This document shows, in pieces, positions 1 through 5,981 of a DNA stretch of 15,934 bases. The position numbers and the translations under genes are program-made. This stretch comes from Desulfuromonas sp. (GTDB lineage: Bacteria > Desulfobacterota > Desulfuromonadia > Desulfuromonadales > SZUA-401). Position 1 is the first letter of the stretch. Each line of letters opens with the position of its first letter. The notes under the pieces were generated by a model. It saw nothing but the letters and a program-made list of their open reading frames with translations, did not search any database and was not told the DNA's origin. The stretch spans positions 1 through 15,934 of the forward strand of contig PKUI01000137.1 of NCBI GenBank assembly GCA_002869605.1, written 5' to 3'.

Positions 1-686
1 AAGATCGTGTCCCCTGGCTGCAGCCAGACGTTGTTCTTGGTCTCACCGTTCTGCAGTAGACCGAGCAGGTCAACCGGCAAGGTCTGCTGGTCGCGGATCA
101 GTCGCGCGCCGCGCAGGTTGGCGATCTCGTTGAGTCCGTTGCCGAGCGCCAGACCTTCCATCAGGGTCAGGGGGCGTTCCATGTAGTGTACCCCCGGAGC
201 GTTGAACTGGCCAAGCAAATGCAGCGGCTGGCTGCGATAGTCGACTATTTCCGCGACAACCAGCGGATTTCCGAGGTAGTGTGAAAGCTCTTTTGCCAGT
301 TGATCTTCGACCTGCTTGAGGTTGAGACCTGCAACCTGAATCGCTCCGGCCAAAGGGAGATGTAAATAGCCCTGGCCGTCGACGCGGCTGCCGCGGAGAC
401 TGCTAGAGCCTGCGCTGCCCATGTCGGGCTGTCCGTAGACCTGTATGGAGAGGATATCGCCGGGGCCTACCAGGTAGTCGGCGGGAGGTGCGGGCTGATC
501 GATTAGAGCCCCTGCCGAGATTTCATCCCTCTCAAGAACCGGTGAATTGATGTCTAGGCGGGTCCTGGGCGGGAGGTCGCGATAACTTGAACACCCTGTC
601 AGGCCAGCGGGAAGGCAGAACAGACAGAGAAGGAAACCGCAGAGTTGCAGGTTGAACGTGTAAATGCGGGGTATTGATCTTAACAT
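1..686 (-). CDS. Polysaccharide export outer-membrane lipoprotein, Wza/SLBB type (3' part outside window)
   Basis: Reading the reverse strand from ATG 686-684 gives an open frame of 228 codons that runs off the left edge with no stop. The N-terminus is a lipoprotein signal peptide: positive residues, a hydrophobic stretch at about residues 11-28, and the lipobox LTGC with Cys32 as the lipidated residue. A Poly_export domain follows, starting near YLVGPGDILSIQVYGQPD, with the later segments PLAGAIQVAGL and NPLVVAEIV. An SLBB-like part then begins near LLGQFNAPGVHYM. Proteins of this family form the outer-membrane channel through which capsule or exopolysaccharide leaves the cell. The gene is divergent from yjbQ, so the rest of a polysaccharide operon probably lies to the left. 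No strong ribosome binding site is visible; the start is chosen for the signal peptide. The exact polymer cannot be told. Confidence 0.88.
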   Translation of the reverse strand, partial: MLRSIPRIYTFNLQLCGFLLCLFCLPAGLTGCSSYRDLPPRTRLDINSPVLERDEISAGALIDQPAPPADYLVGPGDILSIQVYGQPDMGSAGSSSLRGSRVDGQGYLHLPLAGAIQVAGLNLKQVEDQLAKELSHYLGNPLVVAEIVDYRSQPLHLLGQFNAPGVHYMERPLTLMEGLALGNGLNEIANLRGARLIRDQQTLPVDLLGLLQNGETKNNVWLQPGDTI

Positions 687-702
687 ATAATTTATCCGTG
701 CA

Positions 703-713
703 GTGCCAGGCAC
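703..713. repeat. Perfect palindrome GTGCC-A-GGCAC between divergent genes
   Basis: Two 5-base arms flank one central base. The element lies 17 bases upstream of the export lipoprotein start and just before the -35 box proposed for yjbQ. It could be an operator for either gene. No second copy was noticed in the window, so the function is only a guess. Confidence 0.3.
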
Positions 714-715
714 CA

Positions 716-745
716 TTGAAAATGACTTCAATCACTATGTATGAT
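716..745 (+). promoter_or_regulatory. Sigma70-type promoter for yjbQ
   Basis: TTGAAA (716-721) and TATGAT (740-745) are separated by 18 bases, and each box matches the consensus in five of six positions. Transcription would start near 752. That leaves a leader of about 80 bases before the GTG at 831. It also excludes the upstream ATG codons at 741 and 744, which overlap the -10 box. Confidence 0.5.
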
Positions 746-830
746 GATCAACAGAAAATACAATTATATAGCCTATCTAGGCGTAAAGTGCAATCGTAAC
801 CACGCGAGAGTTGTCGGAAGGGAGAGCGGT

Positions 831-1250
831 GTGAAAAGTTATCGTAAGGAGCTGTGGTTTGACGTCCCAACCCGCAGGGAACTGCGCAACATTACCCGGG
901 AGGTCGCCGACTCTGTGCAGGAGAGTGGTGTGCGTGAGGGGCTTTGCCTGGTTAATGCCATGCATATCACCGCGTCGGTGTTCATCAACGACGATGAGTC
1001 CGGTCTGCACGCTGATTTTGAAGAGTGGCTTGAGAATCTGGCACCTCATGAACCATTATCCCGCTATCGGCACAACCTTACCGGGGAGGATAACGGTGAT
1101 GCCCATATCAAGCGTACCATCATGGGGCGGGAAGTCGTTGTTGCCGTAACCGATGGCAAGCTCGATTTTGGCCCCTGGGAGCAGATTTTCTATGGGGAGT
1201 TTGATGGTCAACGCAGAAAGCGGGTGCTGGTGAAGATTATCGGTGATTAG
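831..1250 (+). CDS. yjbQ: YjbQ/UPF0047 family protein (secondary thiamine-phosphate synthase type)
   Basis: The 139-residue product matches the YjbQ (UPF0047) family over its full length. It has the characteristic opening [15 protein letters not shown], the central [18 protein letters not shown] segment, the histidine-containing stretch [12 protein letters not shown], and the C-terminal [14 protein letters not shown]. coli YjbQ has weak thiamine-phosphate synthase activity that can rescue thiE mutants; the physiological role is unsettled. The start is the GTG at 831, preceded by a GGAAGGGAGAG ribosome binding site at 816-826. It gives the normal family length and the normal N-terminus. An in-frame ATG at 741 would add 30 residues unlike the family and would lie on the predicted -10 box. 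The gene appears to be transcribed alone. Confidence 0.9.
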   Translation: MKSYRKELWFDVPTRRELRNITREVADSVQESGVREGLCLVNAMHITASVFINDDESGLHADFEEWLENLAPHEPLSRYRHNLTGEDNGDAHIKRTIMGREVVVAVTDGKLDFGPWEQIFYGEFDGQRRKRVLVKIIGD

Positions 1251-1262
1251 TTGGAGGTGAGT

Positions 1263-1284
1263 TGGGTATGGTAAAAAATACCCA
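1263..1284 (+). other. Hairpin downstream of yjbQ
   Basis: TGGGTAT (1263-1269) pairs with ATACCCA (1278-1284) across an 8-base loop, 13 bases after the yjbQ stop codon. No T-run follows, so it is a weak candidate for a terminator or an mRNA-stabilising hairpin. Confidence 0.3.
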
Positions 1285-1315
1285 TTGAGGGAGAATGCCC
1301 TTTAAAATTAAACGG

Positions 1316-1344
1316 TTGCGCATCATTTGTGGGTCGTGTAGATT
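1316..1344 (+). promoter_or_regulatory. Possible promoter of the small membrane protein gene
   Basis: TTGCGC (1316-1321) and TAGATT (1339-1344) are separated by 17 bases and lie upstream of the gene starting at 1374. Each box matches the sigma70 consensus in four of six positions. The match is modest and rests on spacing and position. Confidence 0.3.
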
Positions 1345-1373
1345 GGAAGAAACTATAACTGAGGAGGCTGGTC

Positions 1374-1592
1374 ATGGAACATCACGTTGCCTTGGGAGTG
1401 TTCGCCATTTATGCGATGCTTGTGACAATGTTCCGCCTGCTCTTTTTTATCGAGTTGCCGCGCTTACGTACCCTTAAGCGGGTTTGGGGGCGCACCCATG
1501 GTGTGATGATTTATTTCATTACCGATGTCGTTTTGCCGCTGGCTCTTGGCATCATGTTTCTGGCGCGAGGACTTTCAATGAGTCTGGCTTGA
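1374..1592 (+). CDS. Small two-helix membrane protein of unknown function
   Basis: This 72-residue protein is preceded by a strong AGGAGG-like ribosome binding site (GAGGAGG at 1361-1367). It has two predicted membrane helices at about residues 6-26 (GVFAIYAMLVTMFRLLFFIE) and 46-66 (YFITDVVLPLALGIMFLARG). They are joined by a short basic loop rich in Arg, Lys and His (RLRTLKRVWGRTHG). No family was recognised. The strong ribosome binding site, the clean hydrophobic/basic pattern and the terminator shortly after it argue for a real gene. It stands alone between yjbQ and a LysM protein, and neither neighbour suggests a role. It could be a small accessory subunit or a membrane regulator; this is not decidable here. 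Confidence 0.65.
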   Translation: MEHHVALGVFAIYAMLVTMFRLLFFIELPRLRTLKRVWGRTHGVMIYFITDVVLPLALGIMFLARGLSMSLA

Positions 1593-1654
1593 CCTTATTT
1601 CACAAATTGTCTACCCATCTTTAAATCTTAAATTTCACATCCAACAGCATGATA

Positions 1655-1680
1655 AAGGGGCCATCGGCCCCTTGTTTGTT
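1655..1680 (+). terminator. Rho-independent terminator
   Basis: An 8-base-pair stem AAGGGGCC/GGCCCCTT with a 3-base loop (1655-1673) is followed by GTTTGTTTT. It ends the transcript of the small membrane protein and precedes the LysM gene by 12 bases. Confidence 0.75.
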
Positions 1681-1691
1681 TTAACCAGGTT

Positions 1692-2204
1692 ATGGTTGTG
1701 GAGATTTTCTCCTGTCTAGCGGTTCCGGAAACCGGCAGACGTAAACGGCTATTGTTCGCGCTGTTAATCGTGTTGTTCGTTTGCTGGTGGATGCTGCCTC
1801 CGGGGAAGGTTTCATGGTTGACCTCGGAAGGTGAGGTTGAACCGGACGGGGCCGAATCTGTGGCAAAGGTCTTGGCCGAAACGGCTCCGGCTATGCCTGC
1901 AAGAGGAGGGCTGTGGATTGCCGCGGAGCCACGCATTCCACAGACGGCAACCGATGCAAGTGTTGGCAGCGTGGATCAAGAGCAGATTACCATCGTGATT
2001 CCTGCGGAGCTGTTGAAGAGCTCGCTCAATCAGGAGGACCTGACGATTACCATTCGTCGAGGCGATACGTTGTGGGAAATCGCCGACCGTTACACCGGCG
2101 ATCCGTGGAACTATCGTCGTATTGCCAGGGAAAACAAGATTCACAACCCGGACCTGATTTTTCCGCGTCAGAAAATCAACATTCGCAGCGAAGAAAATCC
2201 CTGA
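1692..2204 (+). CDS. Membrane-anchored LysM-domain protein
   Basis: The 170-residue protein has a short cytoplasmic N-terminus ending in basic residues (GRRKR, 15-19). One hydrophobic segment follows (about 20-35, LLFALLIVLFVCWWML), then a low-complexity spacer and a C-terminal LysM domain at about 118-165. The LysM domain starts ITIRRGDTLWEIADRYTGDP and ends NPDLIFPRQKINI. LysM domains bind the glycan strands of peptidoglycan, so the protein is predicted to sit in the inner membrane and reach the cell wall. No enzymatic domain is visible. The ribosome binding site before ATG 1692 is weak. The gene could be co-transcribed with the downstream MshEN gene. A scaffold role for an envelope machine is possible but unproven. 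Confidence 0.75.
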   Translation: MVVEIFSCLAVPETGRRKRLLFALLIVLFVCWWMLPPGKVSWLTSEGEVEPDGAESVAKVLAETAPAMPARGGLWIAAEPRIPQTATDASVGSVDQEQITIVIPAELLKSSLNQEDLTITIRRGDTLWEIADRYTGDPWNYRRIARENKIHNPDLIFPRQKINIRSEENP

Positions 2205-2224
2205 CCCGATATATCTGTCAGGGA
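2198..2224 (+). repeat. Inverted repeat across the LysM gene stop codon
   Basis: TCCCTGAC (2198-2205) pairs with GTCAGGGA (2217-2224) around an 11-base AT-rich loop and includes the TGA stop codon. No T-tract follows. It may be an attenuating or mRNA-protecting hairpin between the LysM and MshEN genes. Confidence 0.35.
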
Positions 2225-2310
2225 AGGGGCTTGCCGATGTTGTCAAGTTCCTATACCATCCCGTTACTCTTTATGTTTTTATGCATCGCATTGGATCGAT
2301 GGAGGTTGCA

Positions 2311-2922
2311 GTGGTTGTTAATGTTCTCAAGCTGGGTGAAGTTCTCAAGGATGCGGACATCATCGATGATTATCAGTTGCAGTCGGCGCTGTCGTATCAA
2401 CGCAACTGGGGGGGGCGCCTCGGCTCCTGTCTGATCAAGCTCGGTTATCTCAACGAAGAAAAGCTCGCCGATGTCCTTGCCCGGCAATATCAGCTCAAGA
2501 AGATTGACCTGTCGACGGTTAACGTCAGCGACGACGCGATGCGTGCGCTGTCGGCAACAACGGCCAAGAAATACCAGGTGATGCCGGTTAGCCTCGAGAA
2601 GACAGGGAATACGCGGTCGTTACTGGTGGCGGTCGCTGATCCGACGAATATGCATGCCATCGACGACCTGCAGTTTATCACCGGCTGCGCCATTAATACG
2701 GTTATCGCTACCGAATCGACCATCGATGCAGCGATCGATTATTACTATGAGGTGCCTCCAGCAGCAATCATAGAAGACCTGGACGAACTGCTTCCCTCTG
2801 AGGGGAAAAGCAAACCGGAGGTCTCTTCAAGCGATGGAGATCGATTCCTGCGCCTGGTGAGGATCCTTCACGCCAAGAAAGTTCTCAGTGACGATGACCT
2901 CGAAAGCCTACTCGAGCAATAA
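2311..2922 (+). CDS. Standalone MshEN (GspE N-terminal, T2SSE_N) domain protein
   Basis: The 203-residue protein carries the N-terminal domain of GspE/MshE ATPases but no Walker motifs or ATPase domain. Two tandem 24-residue motifs are visible: KLGEVLKDADIIDDYQLQ... (7-30) and RLGSCLIKLGYLNEEKLA... (36-59). They fit the MshEN pattern RLGxxLxxxGxxxxxxLxxxLxxQ. The second is complete; the first has Lys for Arg and Asp for the second Gly. MshEN domains are known c-di-GMP receptors. The middle (about 60-150) is the alpha/beta part (VAVADPTNMHAIDDLQFITG). A third, degenerate copy may end the protein (RLVRILHAKKVLSDDDLESL, from 181). The GTG start at 2311 is chosen for the GGAGG at 2301-2305; an in-frame ATG at 2281 has no ribosome binding site. 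The 3' end overlaps the permease gene. Confidence 0.8.
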   Translation: MVVNVLKLGEVLKDADIIDDYQLQSALSYQRNWGGRLGSCLIKLGYLNEEKLADVLARQYQLKKIDLSTVNVSDDAMRALSATTAKKYQVMPVSLEKTGNTRSLLVAVADPTNMHAIDDLQFITGCAINTVIATESTIDAAIDYYYEVPPAAIIEDLDELLPSEGKSKPEVSSSDGDRFLRLVRILHAKKVLSDDDLESLLEQ

Positions 2923-3778
2923 GCCGCGTACCCGCAAACGCATTTTTTTTAGCAAAGTTGTCTGGCAGAGCCTGAGGCGCAACCGGATGGCAACCGCCGG
3001 GGCCATGATCGTTTTTGTAATGTTCGTGCTGGCGGTGCTGGCCCCCTGGTTGGCTGTCGATCCGGCGGCTATTGATATCTCGCAGCGGTTGCTTGCTCCA
3101 AGTTTCGAGCACCTGCTCGGGACCGATGATCTCGGACGCGACGTGCTGGCGCGAATCATGTACGGTGCACGCATCTCTCTGTTGGTCGGCTTCGTCTCTG
3201 TCGGTATCGCATCGTTGATCGGCATTTCCCTGGGGGCGCTGGCCGGTTATTATCGTGGTTGGGTCGACGGCGTGATCATGCGCTTTGTCGACATCATGCT
3301 CTGTTTTCCCTCCTTTTTTCTTATCCTGGCTGTGATTGCCTTTTTGGAACCGTCGATCTGGAACATCATGATTATTATTGGCATCACCGGCTGGATGGGG
3401 GTTGCACGCCTGGTGCGTGCAGAGTTCCTGTCGCTGCGCGAGCGCGATTTTGTCCTGGCGGCGCGTGCCCTCGGGGCGAGTGACCTCCGTATTATCCTGC
3501 GTCATATCCTGCCCAATGCACTTTCGCCGGTTCTGGTCTCAGCGACCCTGGGGGTAGCTGGCGCGATCCTGACCGAGAGTGCTCTCTCTTTTCTCGGCAT
3601 CGGCGTGCAACCGCCGACGCCTTCGTGGGGCAACATGCTGATCAACGGCAAACAGACCCTTGGTGAAGCCTGGTGGCTCTCGGTGTTTCCCGGACTGGCC
3701 ATTCTTGTAACCGTGCTCGGTTATAATCTTCTGGGTGAGGGGATCCGCGATGCCCTCGATCCGCGTCAGCAGGTGTAA
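2894..3778 (+). CDS. ABC transporter permease, OppC/DppC family
   Basis: This is a full-length permease of the peptide/nickel importer class. The N-terminus is of OppC_N type: a basic cytoplasmic stretch, then a first membrane helix ending LAVLAPWLA. It is followed by a periplasmic part with LLGTDDLGRDVLARIMYGAR and about five more helices. The EAA loop that contacts the ATPase is clear (AARALGASDLRIILRHILPN). The C-terminus LLGEGIRDALDP is typical. A heterodimeric partner (OppB type), two ATPases and a binding protein would be expected next to it, but none is in the window. The ATG at 2894 overlaps the MshEN gene by 29 bases; a GTG at 2888 is also possible. No good ribosome binding site is seen, which suggests translational coupling. 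The substrate cannot be told. Confidence 0.9.
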   Translation: MTSKAYSSNKPRTRKRIFFSKVVWQSLRRNRMATAGAMIVFVMFVLAVLAPWLAVDPAAIDISQRLLAPSFEHLLGTDDLGRDVLARIMYGARISLLVGFVSVGIASLIGISLGALAGYYRGWVDGVIMRFVDIMLCFPSFFLILAVIAFLEPSIWNIMIIIGITGWMGVARLVRAEFLSLRERDFVLAARALGASDLRIILRHILPNALSPVLVSATLGVAGAILTESALSFLGIGVQPPTPSWGNMLINGKQTLGEAWWLSVFPGLAILVTVLGYNLLGEGIRDALDPRQQV

Positions 3779-3784
3779 CGACCG

Positions 3785-4201
3785 GTGGCTAGGTGTTCGT
3801 CTCCCGGAGAGTTGCTGCAGGCGCGTTTTGACTGGCTCAAGCAAGGTAATTTCAGCGCGATCTATCGTTCCTACCATCCCGATGCCCAGTTCCGAGAGCA
3901 TTTCCCCAATGAGCAGGAGTACCTTGCTTTTGCCCACGATCAGGGTCTGGCGGAGATCGAAATTTTCAATCTGCAGATCGTTGAAGAAACCGTGCGTGGC
4001 AGACTGGCGAAAATTTTCTCCGTTCAGGAGTTCCGTTTCCAGGGGGAGACCCACCATTATCTGGATGTCACCACTTTGCGCCTCGTAGATGATCAGTGGT
4101 ATGTGCTCTCCGGTAAGCGGGTTGCGTGCGAGTCGCCGCTTGAGTCGGCTCAGTTGACACGGGATATGGTGGAAAAGCATCCGCAGGCGATTGTCTACTA
4201 A
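3785..4201 (+). CDS. YchJ-like NTF2-fold protein without SEC-C motif
   Basis: The 138-residue protein resembles the middle domain of the YchJ/UPF0225 family. It opens SPGELLQARFDWLKQGNFSA, followed by IYRSYHPDA, a central LAEIEIFNLQIVEE, and a final strand DDQWYVLSGKR that matches the usual W-Y-x-x-x-G ending. The cysteine-rich zinc-binding SEC-C motifs that flank this domain in YchJ are absent; only Cys4 and Cys119 remain. The fold is an NTF2-like cone. No function is established. The GTG start at 3785 lies 6 bases after the permease stop, with a weak AGGTG upstream. It is followed at 15 bases by the cupin gene, so it belongs to the 2311-5938 operon. Confidence 0.65.
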   Translation: MARCSSPGELLQARFDWLKQGNFSAIYRSYHPDAQFREHFPNEQEYLAFAHDQGLAEIEIFNLQIVEETVRGRLAKIFSVQEFRFQGETHHYLDVTTLRLVDDQWYVLSGKRVACESPLESAQLTRDMVEKHPQAIVY

Positions 4202-4216
4202 ACGAAGGTGCACGCC

Positions 4217-4714
4217 ATGAAAATCATCGTTAATCGTGATCTCGACGCGTTGAGTCTCTCGGCCAGGAGCGCTGAGAGACTGCGTAAAAACCTTAATCTT
4301 CATGACTCCTATACAGACCCGTGCCAGAGGCTGTTCAATGCCATTGAACCACGCAGCTATGTCCGGCCCCACCGGCATGCCGATCCGCCCAAGCCAGAAA
4401 CCTTTCTCGTTGTTCGCGGTGAGTTTGTCCTTGTGATATTCGATGATCATGGTGAATGTGTGGATCTGATTCAACTCCGGGCAGGTGGAGATCGTGTCGC
4501 GGTTGATCTACCTCCTGGCGTCTGGCACATGGTGATTGCCTTGCAACCGGGGACGATTTTTTTTGAAACCAAGCCGGGTCCTTATCTGCCGGTGACGGAC
4601 AAGGATTTTGCCCCCTGGGCTCCCGAGGAAGGGAGTCCTGAGGCGTCGATCTACCTTGACGGGTTGGTAAAACGTGTATGCGAATCCATCTCACCCGGAG
4701 GGTCGTGTGCCTGA
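4217..4714 (+). CDS. WbuC-family cupin metalloprotein
   Basis: The 165-residue protein shows the hallmarks of the WbuC cupin family. These are the segment NLHDSYTDPCQRLFNAIEP, the metal-site motif SYVRPHRHADPPKPETFLVV, a second cupin motif LPPGVWHMVIALQPGTIFFE, and the late KPGPYLPVTDKDFAPWAP. WbuC proteins are often found near O-antigen or surface-polysaccharide genes; the biochemical role is not established. The histidines of RPHRH and the glutamate of PETF are the likely metal ligands. ATG 4217 is chosen for the AAGG at 4205-4208; an in-frame GTG at 4208 is an alternative. The stop codon TGA overlaps the mutM start region by 8 bases, which indicates tight coupling. Confidence 0.85.
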   Translation: MKIIVNRDLDALSLSARSAERLRKNLNLHDSYTDPCQRLFNAIEPRSYVRPHRHADPPKPETFLVVRGEFVLVIFDDHGECVDLIQLRAGGDRVAVDLPPGVWHMVIALQPGTIFFETKPGPYLPVTDKDFAPWAPEEGSPEASIYLDGLVKRVCESISPGGSCA

Positions 4715-5522
4715 ATTGCCGGAGGTCGAGACCACGCGGCATGGCATTGAACCACTGTTGGTGGGGCACTCTGTGCAAGGCGTTGTGGTCCGCCAGGCGT
4801 CGCTTCGCCGACCGGTACCCGACGACTTATCAAGCGTTCTGATCGATCAGGTTTTTGTGCGTGTGAGGCGTCGCGCCAAGTATCTGTTGCTGGGAACCAA
4901 CTCCGGGACGTTGCTGATTCACCTGGGGATGTCGGGTAGTTTACGGGTGGTTCCTGCTGCGACCCCTGCCGAGAAGCATGATCATGTCGACCTGGTACTC
5001 GACGATGGACAATTACTGCGCTATCGCGATGCCCGGCGTTTCGGCCTGCTGCAGTGGTGTGCGGGGGACCCCCTCGAGCATGAATTACTAACGCATCTTG
5101 GACCCGAGCCGCTGGGGAGCGAGTTTGATGGCTTATGGCTAAAGCAGCAGGCTGCCCGGCGCCGTGTTGCCGTGAAGGCGTTTCTGATGGATCAACGGGT
5201 GGTGGTCGGGGTCGGAAACATCTATGCCAGTGAAGCACTATTTATGGCCGGAATTAGTCCCTCCCGTGCCGCCGGCAACATCTCTTTGCCGCGTTATCAA
5301 CGTCTGGCCGATGCTGTCAAAAGGGTCCTGTTGCGCGCGATTGCCGAAGGGGGTACCACACTGCGCGATTTTACCGATGTCGATGGGCGGCCCGGCTACT
5401 TTAGCCAGTCGCTGCAGGTCTACGGTCGCAGTGGGGAACCCTGCACGGTTTGCGGTCATGAGATCCATTCCGTGATTATCGGGCAACGCTCTAGTTTTTA
5501 TTGTCCTCAATGTCAGCGATAG
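4707..5522 (+). CDS. mutM: Formamidopyrimidine-DNA glycosylase (Fpg/MutM)
   Basis: This 271-residue enzyme removes 8-oxoguanine and ring-opened purines from DNA and cleaves the resulting abasic site. The start is the GTG at 4707, with GGAGGG at 4697-4702. It makes Pro2 and Glu3 (PELPEVE) the first residues after Met removal, which the Schiff-base chemistry requires. An upstream ATG at 4674 would bury the catalytic proline. Lys58 (RRRAKYLLL) is the third catalytic residue. Other landmarks are LLIHLGMSG, YRDARRFGLLQ and the helix-two-turn-helix GVGNIYASEALF. A C-terminal zinc finger has Cys246, Cys249, Cys266 and Cys269 (CTVC...CPQC). Nothing required is missing. The gene overlaps the cupin gene upstream and is followed closely by the thioesterase gene. 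Confidence 0.97.
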   Translation: MPELPEVETTRHGIEPLLVGHSVQGVVVRQASLRRPVPDDLSSVLIDQVFVRVRRRAKYLLLGTNSGTLLIHLGMSGSLRVVPAATPAEKHDHVDLVLDDGQLLRYRDARRFGLLQWCAGDPLEHELLTHLGPEPLGSEFDGLWLKQQAARRRVAVKAFLMDQRVVVGVGNIYASEALFMAGISPSRAAGNISLPRYQRLADAVKRVLLRAIAEGGTTLRDFTDVDGRPGYFSQSLQVYGRSGEPCTVCGHEIHSVIIGQRSSFYCPQCQR

Positions 5523-5530
5523 GGGGAGTT

Positions 5531-5938
5531 GTGGAGGGGTTCAATTTCAGTTGCGGCATGCCTGTACGGGTCGCCGACCTCAATTACGGTGGCCATGTGG
5601 GTAACGCCAAGCTGCTCGACTATTTCCAGGAGGCTCGTGTCGCTTACTTGCACTACCTGGGGGGATACAGCGAACTCGATATCGGCGGGGTCGGTTTGAT
5701 CCTGCCCGAAGCACACGTTGTCTACCGTGCAGAAATGTTTCTCGGTGATGAGTTGCTGGTCGGGGTGAGGGCAGCCGAGGTCAAAAAGTCCTCTTTTCGT
5801 CTCGAGTATCGTATTGAGCGGGATGGGGTCGTGACCGCCGAGGGCTACACGGCGCTGGTTGCCTTCGATTACACGCGGCGTAAGCCGACTCGGTTGCCCG
5901 AAGCTGTCGGTCGGGAATTGTCCGGTTCCCGAGCATAA
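5531..5938 (+). CDS. 4HBT-type (hotdog fold) acyl-CoA thioesterase
   Basis: The 135-residue protein has the single hotdog domain of the YbgC/FadM/4HBT class. The active-site motif is VADLNYGGHVGNAKLLDYF, with Asp as the probable catalytic residue. The long helix segment FQEARVAYLHYLGGY follows, and then strands such as AHVVYRAEMFLGDELLVGV and EGYTALVAFDYTRRKPTRLP. Such enzymes hydrolyse acyl-CoA thioesters; the substrate cannot be predicted. The GTG at 5531 is preceded by AGGGGGAG, although the spacing is short. An ATG at 5510, overlapping the end of mutM and lacking a ribosome binding site, would add seven residues. It is the last gene of the plus-strand run. Confidence 0.85.
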   Translation: MEGFNFSCGMPVRVADLNYGGHVGNAKLLDYFQEARVAYLHYLGGYSELDIGGVGLILPEAHVVYRAEMFLGDELLVGVRAAEVKKSSFRLEYRIERDGVVTAEGYTALVAFDYTRRKPTRLPEAVGRELSGSRA

Positions 5939-5968
5939 AAAAAGCCCGCATGCGCGGGCTTCTCTGTG
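5937..5968. terminator. Terminator between convergent genes
   Basis: The 8-base-pair stem AAGCCCGC/GCGGGCTT (5942-5961) has a 4-base loop. On the minus strand it is followed by a run of T residues (the A-run at 5937-5943), making a strong terminator for the membrane ferredoxin gene. On the plus strand only TCTCT follows, so it works less well for the thioesterase operon. Confidence 0.8.
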
Positions 5969-5981
5969 ATTAACTTTGCTT

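Noticed and set aside
690..715. Possible sigma54 promoter (TGGCAC) for the export lipoprotein on the minus strand
   Set aside because: The GG-N10-GC spacing of sigma54 sites is not met; the nearest pairing has 11 bases or no GC element.
1295..1477. 60-residue frame MPFKIKRLRI... after yjbQ
   Set aside because: The purine-rich stretch lies only one base before the ATG, and the frame overlaps the better-supported membrane protein gene that has a full ribosome binding site.
2236..2434. Overlapping plus-strand frame starting MLSSSYTIPLLFMFL, with an AGGGG upstream
   Set aside because: It runs out of frame through the MshEN coding region; the downstream half has no protein-like pattern, and the MshEN motifs prove the other frame.
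2885..3505. Minus-strand frame of 206 codons opposite the OppC permease
   Set aside because: Composition rich in Asp, His, Gln and Arg is the typical mirror of a hydrophobic protein; no domain is seen.
3539..4474. Long minus-strand frame of 311 codons opposite the permease, YchJ-like and cupin genes
   Set aside because: It crosses three genes with clear family matches on the plus strand, has no recognisable domain, and is a by-product of codon bias.
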